Positions 1 to 11,007 of a stretch of DNA of 20,000 bases are shown here, piece by piece. The stretch is from Trachelipus rathkii (Eukaryota > Arthropoda > Malacostraca > Isopoda > Trachelipodidae). Position 1 is the stretch's first letter; every line of letters starts with the position of its first letter. The position numbers and the translations under genes were made by a program. The stretch spans positions 1 through 20,000 of the forward strand of contig JABUQX010078620.1 in NCBI GenBank assembly GCA_015478945.1. The letters are read 5' to 3'. The notes under the pieces were generated by a model. The model saw only the letters and a list, made by a program, of their open reading frames with translations. It was not told the origin of the DNA and made no database searches.

Positions 1-2
1 TG

Positions 3-310
3 AATTTGTACTGGACTATCAGACATTCGGATGAAGATCGAATACGCCGAGGAGCGGAGTACTATATATACAGCGAGTATACCAGGTTTATATTCAAGTA
101 AGTCATGAAATATAGATCTTTATGATTAAGTTTGGTTTTTATCTTCACAGAGGGCAATCTCGCAAGATTGCGGGTAGTAAACGGGAACTCACGCTTGTAT
201 CGAGGCATTATTATTATATTGATAGTGAAATCGCTCGCGACAAGTTTACTAAAACAGTTGCTCTTAGTGCTAACAGTTTAGAGGCAATATCTTATCTTGC
301 GGGTCGTTAG
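3..310 (+). CDS. Possible 3' exon pair of an unidentified split gene (partial)
   Basis: Seen: one frame is open from the left edge (position 3) to 97, where it meets GTAAGT at 98-103. A pyrimidine-rich tract ending in ACAG closes at 150, giving a candidate 53-bp intron (98-150). Removing it keeps the frame, and the reading continues from 151 to TAG at 308-310, about 84 codons in all. The product is rich in R, K and Y (for example SRHYYYIDSE) with no signal peptide or membrane segment. I do not recognise the family. Without splicing, exon 2 alone can be read from an ATG at 122. Caveat: a second frame is also open across the same junction until TAG at 279-281, and 53 bp is short for an animal intron. 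The splice model is inference; it may be a chance reading or a decayed exon. Confidence 0.35.
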
Positions 311-330
311 AAAATCAGCGTGAGAATGAA

Positions 331-352
331 ATCAATCACGATAGTGATTGAT
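331..352. repeat. Perfect 9-bp inverted repeat (hairpin) just after the ORF stop
   Basis: Arms ATCAATCAC (331-339) and GTGATTGAT (344-352) are exact reverse complements around a GATA loop, 20 bp after the TAG at 308-310. It could form a small stem-loop in a 3' UTR. Chance is also possible in AT-rich DNA. Confidence 0.6.
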
Positions 353-2304
353 ATATATTCGAGAAACGATAAAAAGAGATAAATATCCCTAGATAAAAAT
401 AAAACACATTAATCTTGATATAATTCAGAATGATATTAGAAAGTTTAGAATATTTATAAAATCGTATTCGTGAATACTAGAAATAATTAATAGCTCGCGA
501 ACCAGAACACATAACAGTTAAAGAGTCGTAAACTATTGGATACATGTTAAAAGTCAAAATACAGTAGTCATAATCGATGAAAATTATTCTGAAGAATAAT
601 CTCTCAAAAATTAATACAGAACTCAGTAATTAAAGTGGTTTCACTTCCACAACAACTAATCGCCTATACAATTCAGCTACTTGCAATAACAAATTTATAT
701 TGTGAAATTACACGATAAGTAAGAGGGATAACAGAGAATAAATATATAATTAGTTATATTATATACAGAAAAAAATATAAAGGGGCATTTAAACTTAGAC
801 TATAATTATTTGAATGTATAATATTCCGTTAGAATATAACCAAACATACAATACATTTATAAATGTACATAATAAGTATTAACAAAAATGTTAATTACAA
901 TAATTAATCTATTGATATGAACAATTTGAATTATTCACAAGTTAATAGTATTAACATAGATCGAACCATTAAATCCAAGGATAAAATGAGTCCATATTAC
1001 ATAGAACGTTATTCTAAGTATCCAATTGATTTAACCATATGCGCCACCGTATTTCAAATATGTATTTGGTTTATGCTATAAAACTTTGCTTGACATATGT
1101 AGAGATAAAGTTGTTATTTTTAAGAAGTTTTAGTTTCATTTTTTGATAAAATTTTTCTTAACGACTTAATATGGGAGCGGTCATAGAATCATTTAGAATT
1201 CGAAAAGGATCAAGTTTTTGCGTTAGTTAGTACTCTAATTTAATCAAAAATGCAATCTCTCTCTTGAAACATACATTTCACACTATTCAATATGTACAAA
1301 TGATAGAAAAACAAGATAACACAATACACAACCAAAACGAAAAGAAATTTCATAAAATAAGCGTTAGCAATAATTCAATAGAAATATGTGTGCAGCTATT
1401 GCTTCGTCAGTGAAATTCTTGAGTCATCTTTCTGATATATATATAAACTCTTTATTTAAATCAATGCTGAATTAGTCTACAGCTATATTGCTTAAAAAAA
1501 CTCAATATAGATAATTCTTGCATATAAGGAATCAATTCGTAGTGGAATCTAAAACTGATATTCTCATATATAGACCCTCAATATATATAATACCAATACT
1601 TGAGATTGGAGTGAATAAGAATAATATCCATTGGCTCACCGAAAAGGTAAGTTTGCTATGTCTTAGAGGCTCAGATGTAAATCTCTCGAAACTGTGATAT
1701 AGTTGATGAAAAAGTAATGTAAAGACCATAAATTCTACTCAAAATTTATTATAATAATGAAAATTTGAAAGTCCATATTCGATTTCGTTTACTGTTTTGA
1801 CTTACTTTTTCATAATCTTCACAAAATATGTATGGTAGAATTTTTTATATTAATTTTAGTTTTTTATTTTTTTTTTATTTATTATCATTTATGTGGTTTT
1901 TTTTATTAGGCTCACGTTATGATTATGTAAAGTTAGTGGTGTTTCTTCTCTGGGGCTTCCAGTTGTAACTCTATGCGTGCTGGGCCTTTGAACTGTAATT
2001 CTTTGATCGTCGGCGTGGCTATTAATTTTTATAGGTGAATAATGCATAAAGAGGATGGTAATTATATTGATAAAGATCCATTTTGAAGTAAATATATTAT
2101 TTATTCATACATAACAACTTAATTGAAACTATTTTGCAATATAAAGTAAAGCTCAATTTAAAAGTCCTTTCTGTTGAGATATATCTCTCATGTAGGACGA
2201 ATGTGCAAGTCAGCAGTCACTTTTGCGTTAGCGTTTTTATTTCGGAAACTTATTAGCCTCAGACTCTCTTTCGTTATTAGCACGTGTAGATAAAATTGTA
2301 TGAT
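353..2304. other. AT-rich sequence with no recognisable gene
   Basis: Stops are frequent in all frames. The only ORF above 60 codons (1532-1729, minus) has no recognisable motif. A T-rich run lies at about 1860-1905. Positions 1945-2010 are slightly GC-richer and hold two loosely similar copies of a TTGTAACTCT/CTGTAATTCT motif about 32 bp apart. I see no tRNA, repeat-element end or coding signal. Confidence 0.6.
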
Positions 2305-2541
2305 TTACTTAGATAAAATACTCAATAGTATTACGCAGTACCTTTTGCTTAGTAAAGTTTTTATACTCTTATATATATGTGCCGCTATGAGAAACAAATA
2401 ACTTCGCTCTTGCCGCGCGAGGTAATTAGGATTCTGATGAGAGAGTTTTAGAGTGATTGGTGAATATTTCTTCTGTATGATGTAGTAATGTATTCTGGCA
2501 CTGACGCTAATAATGTATCCTGAAGGCTTGACTTCTGCCAT
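2305..2541 (-). CDS. Unrecognised 78-codon ORF, doubtful
   Basis: An ATG-initiated frame on the minus strand that remains open for 78 codons in AT-rich DNA. The N-terminus (MAEVKPSGYIISVSARIHYY) is fairly protein-like, but the C-terminal third is I/L/Y/S-rich, as expected from translated AT-rich non-coding DNA. A GC-richer stretch (CCTGGGGGTCTGCGTCGG on the minus strand) lies directly before the start codon, so the segment could be a piece of a decayed repeat. No domain, neighbour or regulatory signal supports a function. It may equally be chance. Confidence 0.15.
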   Translation of the reverse strand: MAEVKPSGYIISVSARIHYYIIQKKYSPITLKLSHQNPNYLARQERSYLFLIAAHIYKSIKTLLSKRYCVILLSILSK

Positions 2542-3264
2542 CCGACGCAGACCCCCAGGTTTCTAAGTATACTGTTTTTATCGACTTATCGATTCTCAAT
2601 CGACATTGTGCTTTTACTCTAAAATAATGTCATAGAGCTGAACGTTGCTACTGTCATAGTTCTTGGAAATAAAGGGTAGGCAAGATCGAAAGAGATTTAA
2701 GATCTGGTTAAGGTTTCATAAGTATAGGAATTATCTCTATTCGAAGTCAAGTTTTAATATCTGTAAGAGAACTTGGTAGTCTACTTTCACATAAGTGTGA
2801 GAACTGATCAAGACGAAGATAATTATTATATATGTCAAATTACTAAGCAATATAGAAATTATAGATAATCGTAAATAGATTGACATGTACTGCAAAATCT
2901 AGATGACAAAAACATGAGTGGAGTTAATAATTTTTAGATATAATTATATAGATAGTAGATAGTATAGGTAGATTGAGTAGTAGAAACTCATCGGCGTTTA
3001 TCAATAATGAACTGAGATAGATATATGATCTAAGTATAAAGGTAAAGGTTGTTTAATGAATAAGTATGATTATATATAATAACTATTATATATATTATAT
3101 TATTTAACTAATAGTAGTAACATTGGTTCATATATAACTCACTACATTTCGGTAATACCTCACTTTATATAAGTTGTAATGAATAGATAAGGACCAATGG
3201 AAGTTTCATGCGCTCAGAACGAACTGCTTATATTGTTTTCATCATTATGCGGTGTGAGTAGTAG
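2542..3264. other. AT-rich non-coding stretch
   Basis: Nothing identifiable. Short TATA-type runs occur at about 3070-3110. There are no long frames, no RNA gene and no terminal repeats that I can see. Confidence 0.6.
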
Positions 3265-3559
3265 CAATCATCGAATAAATCGCAAGTAGTGATCAGCCGG
3301 CGACATTCGAGTTATTTGATAATTGTGACACCGCTGCGCTACTCTCCAGCGACCCACTCAATGTCGGAATGTCGGATCCACTACGGCGTGAAAATTCCTG
3401 AGTTGTGTGATACTCTTCCATCCGAATATGAGAAATCGCATTCCGACATTCTAGCAAGTTCCGCACGTCTCGCAAGCCTTGATCTCCCGAGTCTACAGTG
3501 ATGATCGCGGCAGATACCTTCTTCATAAAGTTTCGATTTCCAAACTTTTTTTCATGCAA
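3265..3559. other. GC-richer island, open on both strands, with an inverted repeat
   Basis: This roughly 300-bp block has clearly more G+C than its surroundings. The plus strand is open from 3265 to the stop at 3501 (GTG at 3289 is the first usual start codon). The minus strand is open from an ATG at 3559 to 3293 (88 codons), ending in an S/N/A-rich tail. Neither product is recognised. Inside it, AATGTCGGAATG (3360-3371) and CATTCCGACATT (3439-3450) are exact reverse complements. An isolated exon, a decayed transposon fragment or a structured non-coding element are all possible. The strand cannot be decided from sequence alone. Confidence 0.3.
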
Positions 3560-6021
3560 ATTCTACATTTATCTACTAACCAAATATCTGACATCATTTT
3601 AGTTTCACAGCTACTATTATATAATTGGGTGATTATAAATTGTCAAAACCGTAAGTTTTTTATCATTTTTTTTATATTTCTAATGTTATTTTGCTCCTCG
3701 TCCCACTACATATGTCTCTCTTTAAGTTGATTACGAGCGTTACAATATTTAAACATTCTATTTAATAAAAATAGATTAAAAACTATATAAATATATTAAT
3801 AATAAAAATACTTGGCCCATTAACTCTCTATTTAGCCTCTTACAACTGCAAATAATAATTTACATTTTACATAATTATTAACGTCATATTGTAACTGGTC
3901 ACGTGTTAGACAGGTCTTTTAATAAGTGTTTTAAGTTATAATAATATATTACATAGATATAATGTTTATTATAACAATTCTACTGATCCTCTCATATGCT
4001 TTAACAAATGAACAAACGCGAAATACATGCTAGTAGATGGAATTCAGGAAAATACTTGGCCCATGTGATAGACTCATCTTCACTTCTAGCTCATTTCCAT
4101 ATGTAATTTTAAGGTCCTCTACGCTATTAAAGATTTTCTATATTCCAATTTGTGTGAGCGAGTTAACCTCATTCTTGATACTATCTCTTGATACGACCTT
4201 CGTGGTTTATAACAACCACTCATAGAAGTAGTGGCTTCATTTCTTGTTTGGCAAGACTCTTTTGCAAGAAGCTAATCTGATGGAGAGTCGTGCTGACCTA
4301 TAATGCAGATGTACGATGCTATGAGACTATATACGTGTTCTTTCTAAGTAGTTCTCATTATTATGTTTTTTTTATTATTTTTTGATGATATTCTCATTTG
4401 AAAATTGAGTGTAAAAGAAACAGATAATTAATCGGATTTATCTGTACCACATCAGTATCGAATATCTATGAAATTTCGTATGTGTAAAAATGTTTCGATC
4501 CGAATCTGAAATCCGAATCCAGACACCTTGAATTTTCAACCGAATCGAAATTCGTGTGAATGTATGTAGAAATGTTCGATTATTCGTAAATTACCGAATC
4601 TCGTATGAATACTTTAACATATATATAAAATCTTCTGATGTTGAGGCGTGATGAGGCAGAAAGATCAGAAATTTTTATTAATTCCAAAAAAAAAAAGTAA
4701 TTATTCAATTAATATGTCTTTCTAACATCCGTACGTTTCGCTATTTCTTGTTTTTCAGTGCTTTGGCTTATAGGAGTATTTTCTGTAGTCAAATACAAAA
4801 AAACAACAGAAAATCTGTTACGGCACAAGGTTAGAAATGCTAAGTGTAAGAGCTAGGAAGTTTTACGTCAAAGTGCATTCATATAGGTTAGGTGAAATTT
4901 TTTACTTGTATCGTCGATATCCCATAGTATGGATTTAGAAAACTTTGGGTATTTACTTATATGCCATCTCTAAGTTCCAGGTTATGTAAGTTATGTTTGT
5001 TTAATGTCTATATACCTAAAAATTATCTTTTAACCAGAAAATTCATTTTTTATCTTACCTACTATTATATCAATTTAATTAACAGATATATTGAAGACAT
5101 GCTATTATTAGGATCGGAGCGCGCGCAGCAAATATATTATAACACTAGAATATGAAAAGTACTGTTCAGTTTCGTGTACTGAATCCCGTCTTTATACTTC
5201 TATCGGATGCAACAATGAAGCTTTTGCCTCGGTGTGACTTATTTCATATACTAATAGTGTCTTTAACATCATGTCTTCAATAATTTCGTATCTTTCTCTA
5301 TATAAACATCTTAATTTGTTATTGCATCTCCCTACTCGAAAATCTTGTCTTCATGGATATAAATCCAATATACTATTCCTTTTTAAATCTACCAACCTTT
5401 CGTTTCATACTTTTAAATACTTCATTCCTCTTGGCATATTTCAATACTTCTCATATCTAAACTTTTAAATATCTTCAGATCTTCAGGTGAAGCAGCTAAG
5501 AGGGGTTTAAACATATTATATTGCTGCTGACTGGTCCGTCTTGCTCTCGTATACCATTTATATTAATTGGAATGCCGCTGCTTCTGCAGAAGGGTCTCTG
5601 GAGAGTTAGCTGAAGGTTCAGTAAAAGATATTTATAAGTGTTAATTAGATGTACTCTTTATTTATATCTACTACAAGTAAACATTTTAAACCTTAATATA
5701 TCTCTGGTTGCTCTCATGCTATGTAGCGCACGGGCGACGCCTTCAGATTATTCGTAGTTTTCAAGTTCCAGGATCTAATGCAACCTTAATTAATTTCATT
5801 CTACAATCGTTAAAAATTATATTTCCTCTAACTTAAAACTTTTCTAAATAGATTTTGCAATAGTATTTGCTCTTTATCTTCCAACCATTTCTTTCATTTT
5901 CTTATAAAGGTTAAATCTAAGTTTCATTCTTTTTAACTTTCCTTTGTTTTTTTTTTCATCATATCCACAGATTTCTTTTCTAGTGCCAAAGCTAATCTCT
6001 TTAATATTAAATTTGTCTAAG
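3560..6021. other. AT-rich non-coding stretch
   Basis: ORFs here (4037-4225, 4961-5155, 5271-5468) are short, rich in I/L/F/S/Y and lack motifs; I treat them as chance. Four copies of CCGAATC lie at 4500, 4513, 4540 and 4594. An 8-bp inverted pair GAAGCAGC / GCTGCTTC lies at about 5490 and 5577. From about 5810 to 5960 the plus strand is pyrimidine-rich. No RNA gene or transposon end was recognised. Confidence 0.55.
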
Positions 6022-6081
6022 TAATGTGGGGGAAATGGGTGTTAATGTTGATAATGTGGGAAAGGTGGGTGATAATTTAGA
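6022..6081 (+). repeat. Two-copy 30-bp G-rich tandem repeat
   Basis: TAATGTGGG begins at 6022 and again at 6052. The two 30-bp units continue similarly (GGAAATGGGTGTTAAT versus AAAGGTGGGTGATAAT). The G-rich plus strand stands out in an AT-rich region. Two imperfect copies only. Confidence 0.65.
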
Positions 6082-6174
6082 TGAATTTTTAATATTTTCA
6101 TAGAATAGCTACTTATTATGAATAATTCTGTATTTGCAAATTTGTTGTTCCAATGCTATGACTACGATATTTAC

Positions 6175-6345
6175 TTATAGAAATATTATTCTTATTATAT
6201 TATTATTATTCATTTATTATTATTGCATATTAATTATTATCTATTATTATTATTATATATACTTATTATTAATTATTATCTATATAATATATATATAATA
6301 TATATAATATTATAAGTATTATAGTATATAAGTACAATCTTTATG
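6175..6345. repeat. ATT/AT low-complexity tract
   Basis: Interrupted ATT units (about 6190-6285) pass into interrupted TA runs (about 6285-6320). Similar shorter TA runs recur to about 6665. No gene is present between 6082 and 7620. Confidence 0.8.
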
Positions 6346-7619
6346 AGTCATATATATTCACTCTTATAGAAATAACATAGTAATGTAGCAAAGTAATCTA
6401 ATTTCTTTGTTGATATATATATATATAATATATATTATAATTATACTTTCTACGAAATGCACTTTCGATATATAGTGTAAACTGATATATTATAGTATAA
6501 TATACTATAGAGTAAAATAATATTTCTACTAAGTTTTTTTGGTATGCTAATATTGCTATTTACTTACGTATATATATATAAAGATAAAAACTAGTGGAGT
6601 TCTTAAACATATACTTATCAATATAGATCATATATAATAATAAATATTATAAAATATATTATATATTAATACCTACTATATGGTGAGAGACTTAGAAGTA
6701 AATCTATCCCTCGTCATCATGATCAATCTCTAAAATGCAAGATAGCGTAAATAAGATAACTCAATAACATGATAGGAATCACCATAAGAAGATTTGTTAT
6801 GGAAATGATTTTTTTTTCTTTTTACAATACTATCCAAAACTGATTCGAGAATATAGTACAAGCTAGAACAACGCTCTATTATTACTTACAATTAGATTTA
6901 AACCATCTGCAAACATCGTGTAATGTAAAACTACAAGTATTTTGCTTATTTTCAAATACCATTATCCAGCTCTCTATGGGTAAAATTTGCGGTAATTTTC
7001 TTCCATCCCTTCTCTGGAATCTTTGGCCTCCATGCTTTTAAAGGTCATACTTAGAAGCATGTTTGCCATTCGTCGCGATCTCGAGGCCGACACCCTCTAA
7101 AAAAATCATAACCTGATTCATAAGTAAATGCTTACTGTCAAAGGCAATTAAAAAAAATCCTTTTTTTCCTAGCACAGAATTTCGTACTCTGCATGTCCAT
7201 ATATGTTTAAACTTAAGTTTTCTTGTACACCTATTCTTAGTTTTCCGAAGAATAAGATACCTTTAAAGAGAGCAATATAATTAAATTAAATTAATATAAA
7301 AATTCTTCATTCTTCCATACAAATTTCATAACGCGGATTCATAATATGGTTATTAGTCCTTCTCCTTTGTACGCTATCTGTTATGTGTTTACAGATATCC
7401 AATTGCGGGTACTGTTCCTTTAATTTGGCATATTATTATATATATATAATATATAATGTATAAAATAGCAAATATTTTACTATTATATTTGGAAGCGCTT
7501 GTAAATTTCTTATATAATACTATCTATATACCTCACCTGAGATTTAGGATACTGAGCCTCGATTTCTATAATCTTAATGTAGAGGGTTACATTAGAGTAG
7601 CTAAATTCCGCTACGTATT

Positions 7620-7808
7620 ACGGTATTGACGGATACTATAAATATATATATGATATATATTCACTACTTGTATCATATACTATATATATATATATATAAC
7701 TATAACTAGTATATAAGTATCTAATTTCTACAACTATATATACATTATATATATATATATGCTATATATATATAGTATATATATACTGTATATATATATA
7801 TATATTTA

Positions 7809-7845
<37 letters not shown>

Positions 7846-7880
7846 ATATATGTATATATATAGGCTTTATGATTTATATA
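7620..7880. repeat. Interrupted (AT)n microsatellite block
   Basis: A run of TA/AT dinucleotides broken by single bases, densest at 7740-7862. The runs are self-complementary and can form hairpins or cruciforms. A smaller similar block lies at about 8085-8195. Positions 7880-8385 otherwise hold nothing recognisable. Confidence 0.85.
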
Positions 7881-8385
7881 AGAGTTATATATTCTATCCT
7901 AATTATTATATTACTACTTAGCTGTACTAGCATATTGCAACATTTTCGTTTTATAGTAGATATTATTTTTTAGTGAGGATACATTTCCTCTCAGACTTTT
8001 AAAGTTTCCAGCATTGCTCGTTCCAAACAGTGAGGCAGGAATCGCCACGCAATATAATTGTGAGTTATATATACCGTTTATCTATTTTTGAGTAATATAT
8101 AATATTAGAGAGGGTCCTATATATATAGTAGCGTATACGTTAGTATATATATAGTAATATTATATATATATATAATCTCAGTATATATAGTATAGTAAAT
8201 CCTAGTTCACTTTTTGGCGAACGTTTTGTAAAATATAGCTAATGTTTGGGTTTTGAGTTAAGAAGTTAAGGTTTAAAGATTAAATTAGGTTAAACGTTTA
8301 ATAAATTTAGGTCTGTTTTTTCCAAATTGTACTATATTCTATTTCTTCTCTCGGATAATAAAACTATAATGATATAACTCAAATC

Positions 8386-8680
8386 AATAATAATAATATA
8401 ATAATAATAATAATAATAGTAAAATAAAATAAAACAATAATCAATCATAATAATTCACTAATACTATTGAAAGAATAATAATAATAATAATCTAATAATT
8501 ATAATAATAATAATACATACTAATATTATAACTAAATAATTATAATAATAATAATAATCAATTAATAATAATAATAATAGATATATATATAATATCCATA
8601 TAGTAATAATAAAATATATAATAATAATTTATAATATATAAATATATAAATTACTTAATTAATAATAAATAATTATTATA
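8386..8680. repeat. Degenerate AAT/ATA repeat
   Basis: Imperfect AAT/TAA trinucleotides interspersed with AT dinucleotides and short unique words, continuing toward the pure ATA array that begins at 8751. It looks like an older, decayed part of the same microsatellite. Confidence 0.8.
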
Positions 8681-8750
8681 AATAATATATAATTACATTA
8701 CATAATTAATTTATATCTAATCATATTACTCAATTAAGTAGTACTCATAC

Positions 8751-8844
<94 letters not shown>

Positions 8845-8858
8845 TAAATAAATAAATA
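8751..8858. repeat. (ATA)n microsatellite followed by (AAAT)n
   Basis: About 30 uninterrupted ATA/AAT units from 8751 to about 8841 grade into several AAAT units to 8858. The minus strand encodes a meaningless poly-leucine run. The length and purity suggest a currently variable locus. Confidence 0.95.
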
Positions 8859-9019
8859 TACACTCTTGAATCCCAAAATAACCTAAAAATGGAATATTTT
8901 GAAGGTCTTTTATTATGATAAAGGTAACGGAGTGACGAGTAACTGTAACATTCGTCACATTTCGTTTAGAAGAAACAGAGAAACTGTAACGAAGCTACTT
9001 TTCTTAAAAAAGAACGATT

Positions 9020-9020
<1 letters not shown>

Positions 9021-9054
<34 letters not shown>

Positions 9055-9370
9055 TCAAAAGGTAAAGGTATATATATATATATATATTATAATATATAAT
9101 AGGTATTCTTCATACATAAGGTCATCTTGGGTCATTATATTATACGAATGGTAATTATGCTTAATAAATCCTCATAGTTGCTGGTATATATATATATATA
9201 TTATATATATAAATCAAGAGTAAACACGATTTCATACATATCTATAGTATATTATATAATATATATATATATATATGTATATAGTATACAAGTCAGGGTA
9301 TATATTTTACTATATAATATATTATATACATAGGCAGTATTATATAATATAATAATATAATATATCACTA
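9021..9370. repeat. Series of (AT)n microsatellite runs
   Basis: A pure AT run at 9023-9051, a second at about 9069-9087, and interrupted runs at about 9184-9210 and 9240-9370, separated by short unique AT-rich words. No coding signal; the overlapping plus-strand ORF encodes only IY dipeptide repeats. Confidence 0.85.
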
Positions 9371-10420
9371 TAGTATGTACGTTTATCTGGTATGAGGAGT
9401 ATTATATGACATTTGATGATTTTTTCGGTAAGATCTTCTCTACCGCTGTACAAATTTGTTTTATTGGGGGAAAATAAAGATAAAAAAATTTGGTTATTTT
9501 TATCTTATTTCTATGTTATATTTATCTATCGATAAAATATATATTCATACACCCATCTAAGTGCTAGTGATGTTATGCATACATTAGAGTGAAGGTTATG
9601 TTGCGAGTTACATTTGGGTTACTTAGGCTTTTAGAAGACTTTTAATATTTTTTAAATTAGCTTTCTTCGTATTATACCAACCGTTTGAAGCTGTCAAGGT
9701 TCATACTTTTACCTATCTCCTCTAATCTGCTTAACTGTATATACAAAAAAAAAACTTCTAAAGTGTGTCACGAACATACAACTAATTCCCTTAATAAAAT
9801 ACCATTTCGGGTGAAAGATCTCACTAAATAGCCTATAGAAATATATATCTATACTAATATATAAATATATCATATTACATATATTTTATGATTACTTCAG
9901 GTTATATATATATATAACTGCGTATGCAAGCTGTCACATACTAAGTATTATAGTAATTATATAGTCGATATATATATATAGGTATATATATATAATTCTT
10001 TTAGTACTCCTAAAACATAAAAAAAAGTATATATATACTATATATATATAAGTACTATACTATATATATATATTATATATATATTTAATATTATATATAT
10101 ATATATATGGTAGTATATATATATATATATTATGTCGAAATTTGCTGCATAGTATAATATGTGTATAGCGTAAAACGTTCTGGAATTATGAACTTTTTGA
10201 AAATCTTTAATTATAGAATAACTACCTCATCGACTGATGATCAATTGATCAAAAAATTGGAAATGAGTGATTTTAGGATCTAAACTAGGTTGTCGTATAC
10301 GCTTTCGCTCCTACTGTAACAATCTAGTGATAATATTAATAATTATGGTGATAAAACTGCAATAGTGTTTTGTAATTCGTTGTGTCTAACGTATGTTGTT
10401 AATTAATTTAGTGATTGTCG
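9371..10420. other. AT-rich non-coding stretch with AT microsatellites
   Basis: Interrupted (AT)n tracts dominate 9840-10135. A 14-bp perfect palindrome, TGATCAATTGATCA, lies at 10238-10251. Nothing resembling a gene, RNA or transposon end was seen. Confidence 0.6.
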
Positions 10421-10480
10421 TTATTAATATATATATTATATATCAGTTATATTAACTAATATATATATATAATTGTATCG

Positions 10481-10511
<31 letters not shown>

Positions 10512-10850
10512 TATATTATTATATATATATATATATAACGTATTATATAATATATATATAAATATATATATATAATATATATATTAATATAATTATATTA
10601 TATATAATAAGTATATCATATATATATATATATATACTACTGATTTATATAGGTTTATTATATATATAGTATATATATATATTATATGATCTATATATAT
10701 AGTTAGTTAGTATATTAAATATACTATATATTACTATATTATATATATATTGATATATAATAGGGTAGTATATATGGTATATGATAGAGTATAATATTAT
10801 ATATATATATATTATATAAATAGGAGGGATATAAGGCTTTATATTGTTAT
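10421..10850. repeat. (AT)n low-complexity block on the left flank of the LTR element
   Basis: Almost continuous TA/AT dinucleotides with single-base interruptions. Together with 18330-19080 on the other side of the element, it suggests that the retrotransposon inserted into one AT-repeat block. Confidence 0.85.
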
Positions 10851-11007
10851 TATAGGTTCTTTTTTTTCCTACCATTACAGTTTTCACAGGATGAGTTTTC
10901 CGTCAATTATTGTATACGTAAGACGAAATCGCACGGAATTCTTTATTCAGAAATCGAAAACTAACACATTCCACAAAAATAATATACCAATTCTAGTGTG
11001 CTCTACG

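Noticed and set aside
5489..5584. 8-bp inverted pair GAAGCAGC / GCTGCTTC
   Set aside because: Short arms about 80 bp apart, without target duplication or internal structure; expected by chance.
8734..8958. Minus-strand ORF with a long poly-leucine run
   Set aside because: It is a translation of the (ATA)n microsatellite and has no protein signal outside it.
8899..9099. Plus-strand ORF ending in IYIYIY repeats
   Set aside because: Most of its length is the AT microsatellite; no domain in the remainder.
7620..10135. AT-repeat series considered as a centromere or replication origin
   Set aside because: Simple interrupted dinucleotides without a higher-order unit; composition alone does not support either call.
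10645..10887. Minus-strand ORF of 80 codons rich in I and Y
   Set aside because: It is translated (AT)n repeat; the composition is entirely explained by the dinucleotide.
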